A stretch of DNA of 64,000 nt from positions 6,696,001 to 6,760,000 of the forward strand of contig NZ_JARXYP010000002.1 of assembly GCF_029893805.1 (NCBI RefSeq). The letters are read 5' to 3'. The position numbers and the translations under genes are program-made. This DNA comes from Streptomyces sp. SAI-135 (GTDB taxonomy: Bacteria > Actinomycetota > Actinomycetes > Streptomycetales > Streptomycetaceae). The notes beneath the pieces were generated by a model that saw nothing but the letters and a program-made list of their open reading frames with translations, had not been told where the DNA came from and searched no databases. This document shows positions 36,153-45,202 of this stretch, piece after piece (within the stretch, counting starts at the first letter, position 1; every line of letters begins with the position of its first letter).

Positions 36153-36837
36153 GCGGTGCGGTGAGACCGGCCCCTGCGGCCGACGTCCACCGATCCGGGT
36201 TGCCCTGCCGGGCGGCGACCGGCCCTGCTGACCTACGGCGAGGTCCTACCGGTCCGAGATCGATCCCGATTCGGCCTGCGGCCTGCGGCTTCCGCCGTCC
36301 CGCGGTCGGCCTTCACTGGTCCGCGTCAGCCTCCCCGGGCCGTGACCGGTCCCTACTGGCCTGCGGCTGCCTCTGCCGTCTCGCGGCCGACCTCTGCCGC
36401 TCTGTGGCTGGTCGCCGCCGATTAGCGGCTACTCTCCTTCGGCCGGCGGCAGTCCCCGGTGTCTGGTGGCGGGCCTTCTCCGGCCCGCGTCGGCCTCTGC
36501 TGTCCTGCGGCCCTCTCCGTCGGCCTGCGGCGGCCTCAGCGTCCTGTGAGGTGCCTTCACCGGTTCGCGTCAGCCTGCACCCGGCCGAGACCGGTCCCTG
36601 ATGGCCGGCGTCCAGCGTCCACCGCCCGGTGAATTGCCTCTTCCGGCCCCGTCGCTCCGCGGGCCGACGGAGGCCGCCGCGATCAGCGTCCTGGGGGCCT
36701 GTGGCCAGTCCCCATCCGGTCCGCGGCAGCCTCCGTCGGCCCGCGGCCGGTGCCCACCGGGTATCCACCGGTCCCACCGGTATCCATCGGCCCGCCGCCG
36801 ACCTCCACCGGCCCGCGGCCGACAACCCCCGTTCCCT
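36153..36837 (+). other. About 690-bp noncoding stretch with degenerate GGCCTGCGGC-type repeats before dapF
   Basis: No frame has a believable protein. The sequence is built from imperfect, shuffled modules such as GACCGGTCCCTACTGGCC / GACCGGTCCCTGATGGCC, GTCCGCGTCAGCCT / GTTCGCGTCAGCCT and CGGCCCGCGGCCG. It is unusually long for this region. Confidence 0.6.
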
Positions 36838-36843
36838 TACGAT
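36838..36843 (+). promoter_or_regulatory. Probable -10 element for leaderless dapF transcript
   Basis: TACGAT lies 6 bases before the dapF ATG at 36850, the distance at which transcription would begin on or next to the ATG. No ribosome site with normal spacing exists, so a leaderless mRNA is the best reading. A clear -35 is not seen. Confidence 0.55.
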
Positions 36844-36849
36844 CGAAGG

Positions 36850-37719
36850 ATGCGCACCCGGATCGCCTTCCTCAAGGGCCACGGCACCGAGAACGACTTC
36901 GTGATCGTCCCGGACCCCGAGAACGCCCTCGACCTGCCCCCCGCCGCCGTCGCCGCGCTGTGCGACCGTCGGGCCGGCATCGGTGGGGACGGCCTGCTCC
37001 ACGTCGTACGGTCCGCCGAGCACCCCGAGGCCAGGCACCTGGCCGAGGAGGCCGAGTGGTTCATGGACTACCGCAACGGCGACGGCTCCGTCGCGGAGAT
37101 GTGCGGCAACGGCGTACGCGTCTTCGCCCGCTATCTCCAGCGCGCCGGGCACGTCACCGAGGGCGACCTCGCGGTGGCCACGCGCGGGGGTGTGAAGAGC
37201 GTGCACATCGCGAAGGACGGTGACGTCACCGTCGGCATGGGCAAGGCGCTGCTCCCCGAAGGGGACGTCACGGTGAGCGTCGGCGACCGCAGCTGGCCCG
37301 CACGGAACGTGAACATGGGCAACCCGCACGCCGTGGCCTTCGTGGACGACCTCGCGCACGCCGGCGACCTGTACTCCCCGCCGCCCTTCAGCCCGGCCGC
37401 CGCCTACCCGAGCGGGGTGAACGTCGAGTTCGTGGTCGACCGCGGCCCCCGCCACGTCGCCATGCGCGTGCACGAGCGCGGAGCGGGCGAGACGCGCTCC
37501 TGCGGCACCGGCGCGTGCGCCGTCGCCGTCGCCACGGCACGCAGGGACGGCGCCGACCCCGCGGCCACCGGCAGCCCGGCGACGTACACCGTCGATGTGC
37601 CCGGCGGCACCCTGGTGATCACCGAACGGCCCGACGGCGAGATCGAGATGACCGGCCCCGCGGTGATCGTCGCCGAGGGCGAGATCGACGCCGACTGGCT
37701 TGAAAACGCGGTCCGTTGA
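36850..37719 (+). CDS. dapF: Diaminopimelate epimerase
   Basis: Converts LL- to meso-diaminopimelate for lysine and peptidoglycan. The 289-residue enzyme carries the two catalytic cysteines, Cys85 in MCGNGVRVF and Cys218 in RSCGTGACAVA, plus GHGTENDFV near the start and NMGNPHAV. All key residues are intact. The start is ATG 36850, where MRTRIAFLKGHG is the conserved N-terminus. An in-frame upstream ATG at 36601 would add repetitive junk. Confidence 0.97.
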   Translation: MRTRIAFLKGHGTENDFVIVPDPENALDLPPAAVAALCDRRAGIGGDGLLHVVRSAEHPEARHLAEEAEWFMDYRNGDGSVAEMCGNGVRVFARYLQRAGHVTEGDLAVATRGGVKSVHIAKDGDVTVGMGKALLPEGDVTVSVGDRSWPARNVNMGNPHAVAFVDDLAHAGDLYSPPPFSPAAAYPSGVNVEFVVDRGPRHVAMRVHERGAGETRSCGTGACAVAVATARRDGADPAATGSPATYTVDVPGGTLVITERPDGEIEMTGPAVIVAEGEIDADWLENAVR

Positions 37720-37745
37720 CCCTGTGAATCGAAACGATCACAGCC

Positions 37746-37772
37746 TCGGAGGCGTGGAACTGCGGCCTCCGA
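37746..37772 (+). terminator. Terminator after dapF
   Basis: TCGGAGGC (37746-37753) pairs with GCCTCCGA (37765-37772) across an 11-base loop, 27 bp past the dapF stop. Confidence 0.6.
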
Positions 37773-38006
37773 CCCGTTGTGCGATGCAGAACCGCAGTCA
37801 GTCGCAGGTCAGGTGGCGCAAAATCGTAAACCTACAGACCTTCGCTCGAATGGGTGATCCGTTTCACGCTCGCCGAGAGGCGGTCAGCCGGGCGTGATGG
37901 GCTCGGTAGCATCAAGCACCGGCCCGGACGGGGGACAGATGCCATCCCCTGAGCCGTGTCCGCCATGGGGCACCCCGTCCGCCGGTCCACGCAGCCGGAG
38001 GTGCCC

Positions 38007-40358
38007 ATGAGTGCGGAGGCGACGAACCCCGCGACCCCAGGTCCGGTAGCAGGCCCGGCCGCCCGCTGGCGGGCGCGGATCGACCTGCGCCGCCTCGGCC
38101 GCGCCGCGCTGCTCGGCCCCGCCGCCCGCGACCGGCTGCCCGACGCCATCGGCCACGTCGCCGAGGCCCACCGCGCCCACCACCCCGACGCCGACCTCGA
38201 ACCCCTGCGCCGCGCCTGGGTCCTGGCGGAGTCCTCGCACCGCGGTCAGATGCGCAAGAGCGGTGAGCCGTACATCACCCACCCGCTCGCCGTGACGCTG
38301 ATCCTCGCCGAACTCGGCGCCGAGACCACGACCTTGACGGCCTCCCTGCTCCACGACACCGTCGAGGACACCGAGGTGACGCTCGATCAGGTCGGTGAGG
38401 AGTTCGGCGAGGAGGTCCGTTTCCTCGTCGACGGCGTCACCAAGCTGGAGAAGGTCGACTACGGCGCCGCCGCCGAGCCCGAGACCTTCCGCAAGATGCT
38501 CGTCGCCACCGGCAACGACGTCCGCGTGATGTCGATCAAACTCGCCGACCGGCTGCACAACATGCGCACCCTCGGCGTGATGCGCCCCGAGAAGCAGGCC
38601 CGCATCGCCAAGGTCACCCGCGACGTCCTCATCCCGCTCGCCGAACGCCTCGGCGTGCAGGCCCTCAAGACCGAACTGGAGGACCTGGTCTTCGCGATCC
38701 TCCACCCCGAGGAGTACGAGCACACACGCGAGCTGATCGTCGACAACGCCTCCCGCGCGGACGACCCGCTCGCCGAGATCGCCGAAGAGGTCCGGGGGGT
38801 GCTGCGCGAGGCCGGCATCCAGGCCGAAGTCGTCATCCGGCCGCGGCACTTCGTCTCCGTGCACCGGACGGCCCGCAAGCGCGGCAGGCTGCGCGGCGCG
38901 GACTTCGGCCGGCTGCTCGTCCTGGTCGCCGAGGACGCGGACTGCTACGGCGTCCTCGGTGAACTGCACACCTGTATGACGCCGGTCGTCTCGGAGTTCA
39001 AGGACTTCATCGCCGTACCGAAGTTCAACCTGTACCAGTCGCTGCACACCGCCGTGGCCCGCGGCGACGGCCAGGTCGTCGAGGTCCTCATCCGCACCCA
39101 CCGGATGCACAAGGTCGCCGAGGCCGGTGTGGTGGCCCTCGGCAATCCGTACGTGGGTCCGCCGGACGAGCCCAGTGCGGCCGACGGCGAGCGGGTGGAC
39201 CCCACCCGGCCCGGCTGGCTCTCCCGGCTCCTCGAATGGCAGGCGGCCGCGCCCGACGCCGACACCTTCTGGTCCACCCTGCGCGAGGACCTCGCCCAGG
39301 ACCGCGAGATCACCGTCTTCCGGCCCGACGGCGGCACCCTGGGCCTGCCCGAGGGCGCGACCTGTGTGGACGCCGCGTACGCGCAGTACGGCGAGGACGC
39401 GCACGCGTGCCTGGGTGCTCGTGTCAACGGGCGTCTGGCGACCCTGAGCACCGTCCTGAAGGACGGCGACACCGTCCAGCTCCTCATGGGCCAGGATCCG
39501 GCCGCCGAGCCGTCCAAGGAGTGGCTGGAGCACGCACACACTCCCGCCGCCCGGATCGCCATCCAGCGGTGGATCGCGACACATCCCTCGCACGAGACGC
39601 AGGGGGAGACGGGGCAGACGGGGCGGACAGGGCAGCAGACGGGGGAGGGGAACGGCACTACCGGTACGGCGGCCGACGTGAAGGCCGCCGCGACGGCCGA
39701 CGGTGCGAACCCCTTCCGGGCCTCCGCCGCGGAGCCGCCGACTGCCGACACGCCCGACAGCGCGGGTCGGACCGTCTCCGAGCCGCGAACACCCGACGAC
39801 CGGGCCTCCGACGACCGGGCCTCCGACGACCGGGCCTCCGACGACCGGGCCTCGGACGACCGGGCTTCCAGCGACCGGTCCTCCGACGGTCAGGCCGCGG
39901 ATCGCTCCGGTGCCGCCGTCGCGCTGGTCGACCAGCCGGGCGCGACCGTACGGCTGGCCGGCTGCTGCACGCCCGTACCGCCCGACGAGATCACCGGCTT
40001 CTCCGTGCGCGGGGGAGTGGTCACCGTGCACCGCGTCGAGTGCGCCGCGGTGGCCCGTATGAAGGGCACCGGGCGCGGCGAGGTCGACGTGCGCTGGGGT
40101 GACACCGCGGAGTGCCGGGTCACTCTGTTCGCGGAATCGTTCGGCCGCCCGCACCTCCTCGCCGACCTCACCGAGGCCATGGCGGGCGAGGGCGCCGAGA
40201 TCGTCTCCGCGACGGTCGAACCCCCCAGCCAGCAGCGGGTGCGCCACACGTACACCGTCCAGCTCCCGGACGCGGCCCAGCTGCCCGCGCTGATGAGGGC
40301 GATGCGGAACGTGGCCGGCGTCTACGACGTGAGCAGGGCGCAGACGCCTGGGGCATGA
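38007..40358 (+). CDS. rshA: RelA/SpoT homologue (RshA-like ppGpp enzyme)
   Basis: A 783-residue bifunctional-type RSH. The hydrolase HD domain (about 75-200) is intact: THPLAVTLILAE, HD at 116-117, ED at 120-121. The synthetase-like domain (about 265-375) keeps FNLYQSLHTAV and EVLIRTHRMH. It departs from the usual consensus at the G-loop (IRPRHFVSVHRTAR) and in ADFGRLLVLV, where the customary Arg is Leu. A TGS domain (about 432-495), a zinc-type RIS domain (C653, C654, H675, C679) and an ACT domain follow. Between TGS and RIS is a 110-residue low-complexity insert with five DDRAS repeats. GGAGG precedes ATG 38007. It is probably mainly a ppGpp hydrolase; the true relA lies elsewhere. Confidence 0.92.
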   Translation: MSAEATNPATPGPVAGPAARWRARIDLRRLGRAALLGPAARDRLPDAIGHVAEAHRAHHPDADLEPLRRAWVLAESSHRGQMRKSGEPYITHPLAVTLILAELGAETTTLTASLLHDTVEDTEVTLDQVGEEFGEEVRFLVDGVTKLEKVDYGAAAEPETFRKMLVATGNDVRVMSIKLADRLHNMRTLGVMRPEKQARIAKVTRDVLIPLAERLGVQALKTELEDLVFAILHPEEYEHTRELIVDNASRADDPLAEIAEEVRGVLREAGIQAEVVIRPRHFVSVHRTARKRGRLRGADFGRLLVLVAEDADCYGVLGELHTCMTPVVSEFKDFIAVPKFNLYQSLHTAVARGDGQVVEVLIRTHRMHKVAEAGVVALGNPYVGPPDEPSAADGERVDPTRPGWLSRLLEWQAAAPDADTFWSTLREDLAQDREITVFRPDGGTLGLPEGATCVDAAYAQYGEDAHACLGARVNGRLATLSTVLKDGDTVQLLMGQDPAAEPSKEWLEHAHTPAARIAIQRWIATHPSHETQGETGQTGRTGQQTGEGNGTTGTAADVKAAATADGANPFRASAAEPPTADTPDSAGRTVSEPRTPDDRASDDRASDDRASDDRASDDRASSDRSSDGQAADRSGAAVALVDQPGATVRLAGCCTPVPPDEITGFSVRGGVVTVHRVECAAVARMKGTGRGEVDVRWGDTAECRVTLFAESFGRPHLLADLTEAMAGEGAEIVSATVEPPSQQRVRHTYTVQLPDAAQLPALMRAMRNVAGVYDVSRAQTPGA
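39793..39869 (+). repeat. 15-bp in-frame tandem repeat in rshA encoding DDRAS units
   Basis: Five near-perfect copies of CGACGACCGGGCCTC encode DDRAS. A sixth degenerate copy gives SDRSS. The unit is a multiple of three, so copy-number change keeps the frame. Confidence 0.9.
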
Positions 40359-40567
40359 GGGGCGGCTTGGGGGACGGGGGTGGGGCCTGGCTGGACCCAG
40401 GGCCTTCGGGCGTCCCCGGCGCCTACGTCCTTGAGGGCTCGTTCGACTCGGACAGATCTCATGTCCACGACCGCCCGCGTCTCCGCAACGGGCCCGGAGG
40501 ACCCCGTTCGAGTGGGCCGGTCGCGCGTCGTCGACGTGGGGCACGCGCGCGCTGGTAGCGGTGGTGC

Positions 40568-42124
40568 ATGCCGCTCACCCCCCACATCCGCACCGGGCCC
40601 ACCCTCGCCCGCGCCGACCGGTCCGCCCCGGACGCCCCCCACCGCCGTACCGGAAGCGCCCGAAGGCGCAAGGCGGCCGCGCTGCTCGCCTCCGCCGTCT
40701 CCGTGTGCCTGCTCGCCGCGAGCGCCCCGGCCGCGCCGCTCGGCGTCGGCGACCGCCTCTTCCCGCACCTCGGCAACCCGGGCTACGACGTGGCGTCGTA
40801 CGACCTCTCCTTCACCTATTCCGGCAGCAACAGCAAGCCGCTCACCGCCGTCACCACGATCGACGCCTGGACGACGACCGAACTCGACCGCGTCAACCTC
40901 GACTTCGCGCACGGCGAGGTCCGGTCGGTGCAGGTCGACGGCCGACCCGCGGCCTTCACCGGCGCAGGTGAGGACCTCGTCGTCACGCCCGACGAACCGC
41001 TGCCCGCCGGCAGCTGGATGCGGATCACCGTCCGGCACACGAGCGACCCCGTCTCCGCCGCGGACCGGGAGGGCGGCTGGGTGCGCACCGCGGACGGGCT
41101 CGCCATGGCCAACCAGGCCGACGTCGCCCACCTGGTGTTCCCGTGCAACGACCACCCCTCCGACAAAGCGATGTTCACGATCCGGGTCACCGCGCCGGAC
41201 GGCTACACGGCCGTCGCCAACGGCCTGCCGACCGACGTGGACCGGGGCGCCCGGGCGACGACGTGGACGTACCGCACCCAGCACCCCATGGCCACCGAGC
41301 TCGCACAGGTCTCCATCGGGCGCTCCACCGTGCTGCACCGCGACGGCCCGCACGGGCTGCCGGTCCGGGACGTGGTGCCCACGAAGGACCGCGCCGCGCT
41401 CGAACCCTGGCTGAAGAAGACCCCCGGCCAGCTCTCCTGGATGGAGGACAAGGTCGGGCCGTACCCCTTCGAGACGTACGGCATCCTCATGGCCGCCGCC
41501 GACACCGGTTTCGAGTTGGAGACCCAGACCCTCTCCCTCTTCGAGAAGGACCTCTTCACCGAACCCGCCTACCCCAAGTGGTACGTCGAGTCGATCATGG
41601 TCCACGAGCTCGCCCACCAGTGGTTCGGCGACAGCGTCAGCCCCCGCACCTGGTCCGACCTGTGGCTCAACGAAGGACACGCCACCTGGTACGAGGCCCT
41701 CTACGCGGAGGAGAAGGCGGGCCGCACCCTTGAGGCCCGGATGAAGGCCGCGTACGGGGCCTCCGACCGCTGGCGCGCCGCCGGGGGGCCACCCGCCGCG
41801 CCCAAGCCGCCCAACCCCGGCCAGAAGATCAGCATCTTCCGGCCGAACGTCTACGACGGCGGCGCCCTGGTCCTGTACGCCCTGCGCCAGGAACTGGGCC
41901 GCACGTCCTTCGAGGAGCTGGAACGGGCCTGGGTGCAGGAACACCGGGACGGGACCGCGTCGACCGCCGACTTCGTGCACCTCGCCTCCGAGATCTCCGG
42001 ACGCGACCTCGGCGGCTTCCTGCAGGGCTGGCTCTACGGCGAGAAGACCCCGCCGATGCCCGGACACCCGGACTGGAAGGCCACGCCAGCCACCGCGGGC
42101 ACCCGCGCCGCACCGGTGAAATAA
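40568..42124 (+). CDS. Secreted M1-family metallopeptidase
   Basis: The 518-residue gluzincin has a signal peptide: basic GSARRRKAAALL, then a hydrophobic core (LLASAVSVCLLAASAPAAP). The aminopeptidase N-like beta domain follows. The zinc site HELAH is at residues 346-350 in VHELAHQWFGDSV, with the third ligand Glu369 in LWLNEGHATW. GxMEN is not visible, replaced by the TGFELETQTLS segment. It should cleave N-terminal residues or small peptides outside the cell. It is monocistronic between rshA and hflX. Confidence 0.92.
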   Translation: MPLTPHIRTGPTLARADRSAPDAPHRRTGSARRRKAAALLASAVSVCLLAASAPAAPLGVGDRLFPHLGNPGYDVASYDLSFTYSGSNSKPLTAVTTIDAWTTTELDRVNLDFAHGEVRSVQVDGRPAAFTGAGEDLVVTPDEPLPAGSWMRITVRHTSDPVSAADREGGWVRTADGLAMANQADVAHLVFPCNDHPSDKAMFTIRVTAPDGYTAVANGLPTDVDRGARATTWTYRTQHPMATELAQVSIGRSTVLHRDGPHGLPVRDVVPTKDRAALEPWLKKTPGQLSWMEDKVGPYPFETYGILMAAADTGFELETQTLSLFEKDLFTEPAYPKWYVESIMVHELAHQWFGDSVSPRTWSDLWLNEGHATWYEALYAEEKAGRTLEARMKAAYGASDRWRAAGGPPAAPKPPNPGQKISIFRPNVYDGGALVLYALRQELGRTSFEELERAWVQEHRDGTASTADFVHLASEISGRDLGGFLQGWLYGEKTPPMPGHPDWKATPATAGTRAAPVK

Positions 42125-42258
42125 GGCGGTGACGAGACGCCCCGTGCCGTGCGACCATCTTCAGGTCGGCGCGGCACGGGGCGCGGGAATCTCCCGGGAC
42201 GTTCGTGCGTTGAAAGACATGACCGCCGAATCGGAATCCCCATCGACGTAAGGATCAA

Positions 42259-43755
42259 ATGACCTCCTCTTCATCCCCTTCCCAGGACACGCAGCGCCTC
42301 GCGCACACATACGCCGAAGGTCTTCGGGCCGATGCCCTGATGGAAGAGGACGTCGCCTGGAGCCACGAGATCGACGGAGAGCGGGACGGCGACCAGTTCG
42401 ACCGCTCCGAGCGCGCGGCCCTGCGCCGTGTCGCCGGTCTCTCCACCGAGCTCGAGGACGTCACCGAGGTCGAGTACCGACAGCTCCGTCTGGAGCGGGT
42501 CGTCCTCGTCGGCGTCTGGACCACGGGGACCGCCCAGGACGCCGACAACTCCCTCGCGGAGCTCGCCGCCCTCGCGGAGACCGCGGGCGCACTCGTGCTC
42601 GACGGCGTGATCCAGCGTCGCGACAAGCCCGACGCGGCCACCTTCATCGGTTCCGGCAAGGCCCTGGAGCTGCGCGACATCGTCGTGGAGTCCGGCGCCG
42701 ACACCGTCATCTGTGACGGCGAGCTCAGCCCTGGCCAGCTCATCGCCCTGGAAGACGTCGTCAAGGTCAAGGTCGTCGACCGTACGGCCCTGATCCTCGA
42801 CATCTTCGCCCAGCACGCCAAGTCCCGTGAGGGCAAGGCGCAGGTCGCGCTCGCGCAGATGCAGTACATGCTGCCGCGACTGCGGGGCTGGGGTCAGTCG
42901 CTGTCCCGTCAGATGGGCGGCGGCAAGGGCGGCGGCCTCGCCACCCGTGGTCCCGGTGAGACCAAGATCGAGACGGACCGGCGTCGGATCCGCGAGAAGA
43001 TGGCGAAGATGCGCCGGGAGATCGCGGACATGAAGACCGGCCGCGAGATCAAGCGCCAGGAACGCAAGCGCCACAAGGTGCCCTCGGTCGCCATCGCGGG
43101 CTACACCAACGCCGGCAAGTCGTCCCTGCTCAACCGCCTCACAGGCGCCGGCGTCCTGGTCGAGAACGCCCTGTTCGCGACCCTGGACCCCACCGTCCGC
43201 CGGGCCGAGACCCCGAGCGGCCGTCTGTACACCCTGGCGGACACCGTCGGCTTTGTACGGCACCTGCCGCACCACCTGGTCGAGGCGTTCCGCTCCACCA
43301 TGGAGGAGGTCGGCGAGTCCGACCTGATCCTGCACGTGGTGGACGGCTCGCACCCGAACCCGGAGGAGCAGCTGGCCGCCGTACGCGAGGTGATCAGGGA
43401 CGTCGGCGCCACCGACGTGCCCGAGATCGTCGTGATCAACAAGGCCGACGCGGCGGACCCGCTGACGCTCCAGCGGCTGATGCGGATCGAGAAGCGTGCC
43501 ATCGCGGTCTCGGCCCGTACCGGCCAGGGCATCACCGAACTGCTCGCCCTGATCGACAACGAACTGCCCAGGCCGTCCGTCGAGATCGAGGCGCTCGTGC
43601 CGTACACCCGCGGCAAGCTGGTCGCCCGCGCCCATGACGAGGGCGAGGTGATCTCCGAGGAGCACACGGCGGAGGGCACCCTGCTCAAGGTGCGGGTGCA
43701 CGAGGAACTGGCCGCCGAACTCGCGCCGTACGTACCGGCACCCGTCGTGGCCTGA
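42259..43755 (+). CDS. hflX: HflX ribosome-associated GTPase
   Basis: The 498-residue GTPase splits stalled or stressed ribosomes. An N-terminal extension of about 60 acidic residues precedes the HflX domain (DKPDAATFIGSGKALELRD, LDIFAQHAKSREGKAQVALAQMQYMLPRLRG). The G domain has G1 GYTNAGKS at 281-288, G3 DTVGFVRHLPH, G4 NKAD and G5 SARTG. It has the usual C-terminal extension. A perfect terminator follows 19 bp downstream. Confidence 0.97.
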   Translation: MTSSSSPSQDTQRLAHTYAEGLRADALMEEDVAWSHEIDGERDGDQFDRSERAALRRVAGLSTELEDVTEVEYRQLRLERVVLVGVWTTGTAQDADNSLAELAALAETAGALVLDGVIQRRDKPDAATFIGSGKALELRDIVVESGADTVICDGELSPGQLIALEDVVKVKVVDRTALILDIFAQHAKSREGKAQVALAQMQYMLPRLRGWGQSLSRQMGGGKGGGLATRGPGETKIETDRRRIREKMAKMRREIADMKTGREIKRQERKRHKVPSVAIAGYTNAGKSSLLNRLTGAGVLVENALFATLDPTVRRAETPSGRLYTLADTVGFVRHLPHHLVEAFRSTMEEVGESDLILHVVDGSHPNPEEQLAAVREVIRDVGATDVPEIVVINKADAADPLTLQRLMRIEKRAIAVSARTGQGITELLALIDNELPRPSVEIEALVPYTRGKLVARAHDEGEVISEEHTAEGTLLKVRVHEELAAELAPYVPAPVVA

Positions 43756-43774
43756 GCCTCGCAGCTCTCCTGAG

Positions 43775-43811
43775 AGGCCCGCCCCTTTCCGTTTCGAGAA
43801 GGGGCGGGCCT
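43775..43811 (+). terminator. Terminator of hflX
   Basis: A 13-bp perfect stem, AGGCCCGCCCCTT at 43775-43787 paired with 43799-43811, with an 11-base loop. It sits 19 bp past the hflX stop. Confidence 0.9.
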
Positions 43812-43849
43812 TCAGCGTGTTCAGGCCCACCGGCGTCCGTGGTCGACCG

Positions 43850-43967
43850 GGTGCTCGGGTGCTCGGGCGCTCTGAGTGGCCGGGGTGGCCGGGGTGGCCG
43901 GGGGCTCAGGGTGGCCGGATGCTCGGGTGGCTGGGTGGCTGGGTGGCTGGGTGGCTGGGTGGCCGGA
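43850..43967. repeat. 8-bp tandem repeats between hflX and the serine protease
   Basis: GGGTGCTC-type units near 43853, then GGGGTGGCC units, then four perfect copies of GGGTGGCT at 43925-43956 with a partial fifth. It ends 5-10 bp from the protease stop (43973). Confidence 0.85.
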
Positions 43968-43972
43968 TGCCG

Positions 43973-45202
43973 TCACCGGCCCGCGAACTTGCGACTGACC
44001 GAGTCGTACACCCCCTCGGCCACCTCGCCCAGCCGGGGCCCGGCCAGCCAGCCCGCGTTCACCGGGCCGATCGAGGTGTTGGAGACCAGCGCCGGCTCAC
44101 CGTCCGCCCCCTCCGCGACCCAGCCGCCCCCGGACGAACCGCCGGTCATGGTGCAACCGATCCGGTACATCGTCGGAGCCGACGCGTTGATCGACAGCCG
44201 TCCCGGCCTGTCCTGGCACTGGTACAGCGTCTCCCCGTCGAAGGGTGCCGCCGCCGGATAACCGCTGGCCGTGATGCTCTCCACCCGCGGCACCGCCGGC
44301 GCGGCGAAGTTGACCGGCAGTGCCGAACCCACCGTCTCCTCCAACGACTTGCCGCTACCACCCCCTTCCGGCGTCACATGGATGACGGCGAAGTCGTACG
44401 GCGCCCCGTCCCCTCCCGTCGGACCGCCCTGCGCGATCCACTGGTCCGAGGTCCCCGCCCAGTCGGCCCACCAGACGCCGTACGGAGCGAGCTCGTCCTC
44501 GGTCGCACCGGCCAACTCCTCCGCCCCGAGGGCCTGGTCGTTGTACGACGGCACGAACGCGAGGTTGCGGTACCAGCCGCCACTCCTGCCCGCGTGCACA
44601 CAATGCCCCGCCGTCCACACCAAGTTGGACTTGCCCGGGTGCGCCGGGTCCGCCACGACCGTCGCCGAGCAGACCATCGTGCCTTCGGGGGAGTCGAAGA
44701 ACACCTTGCCCGCCTCGGGGACGTTGTCGTGATACGTAGGCGACACGGCCTTCGCGTCCACCGGCGCCGGCTCCGGGTCGGTCACCCCCTGGTCACCCGA
44801 GAGGTCGCTCTCCTGGACACCGCGGCCGGGATCCTCGGCCCGCCGCATCCGCTCCGGGTCCCACAGGCCCTCGATGATGGGGTTGATGTAGTCCTGGGCC
44901 TCGCGCAGCCAGTCGTCCCTGTCCCAGTCCTTCCAGGCGCCGTCCTTCCACTTGTCGACATCGATCCCGTGCTCCTTGAGCCTGTCCCTGATGTCGTCCG
45001 GGATCGTGATCTTGCCGTCTCCCTCGGACGCGGCGGAGCCGGAGGCCTGCGCGTTCGCGTCCGGATCGCCCGAGCCGCAGCCGGTGGCGGTCAGCGCCAG
45101 CACCGAGACGAGGGCCAGGGCGGCGAGGACGGGAGAGGTTCTGCGGCGCGCGCCCCTTCCGCCTTCGCCGCGAGCGGTCAACAACAGCGGTTCGGATCGC
45201 AT
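43973..45202 (-). CDS. Secreted trypsin-like serine protease, lipoprotein
   Basis: The 409-residue protein has a lipoprotein signal (LALTATGC, Cys42). Residues 64-140 form an acidic helical propeptide-like region (IRDRLKEHGIDVDKWKDGAWKDW). The chymotrypsin-fold domain shows His200 (VWTAGHC), Asp270 (YDFAVIHV) and Ser357 in GSSGGGW, a complete triad in the order of the family. It should be surface-anchored and active outside. ATG 45202 has GGGGGAGG upstream. It diverges from the siderophore aminotransferase gene; no functional link is evident. Confidence 0.92.
   Translation of the reverse strand: MRSEPLLLTARGEGGRGARRRTSPVLAALALVSVLALTATGCGSGDPDANAQASGSAASEGDGKITIPDDIRDRLKEHGIDVDKWKDGAWKDWDRDDWLREAQDYINPIIEGLWDPERMRRAEDPGRGVQESDLSGDQGVTDPEPAPVDAKAVSPTYHDNVPEAGKVFFDSPEGTMVCSATVVADPAHPGKSNLVWTAGHCVHAGRSGGWYRNLAFVPSYNDQALGAEELAGATEDELAPYGVWWADWAGTSDQWIAQGGPTGGDGAPYDFAVIHVTPEGGGSGKSLEETVGSALPVNFAAPAVPRVESITASGYPAAAPFDGETLYQCQDRPGRLSINASAPTMYRIGCTMTGGSSGGGWVAEGADGEPALVSNTSIGPVNAGWLAGPRLGEVAEGVYDSVSRKFAGR

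Noticed and set aside
36113-36601. 162-residue plus-strand frame in the dapF upstream gap
   Set aside because: Composition follows the degenerate repeats, with no conserved block or ribosome site.
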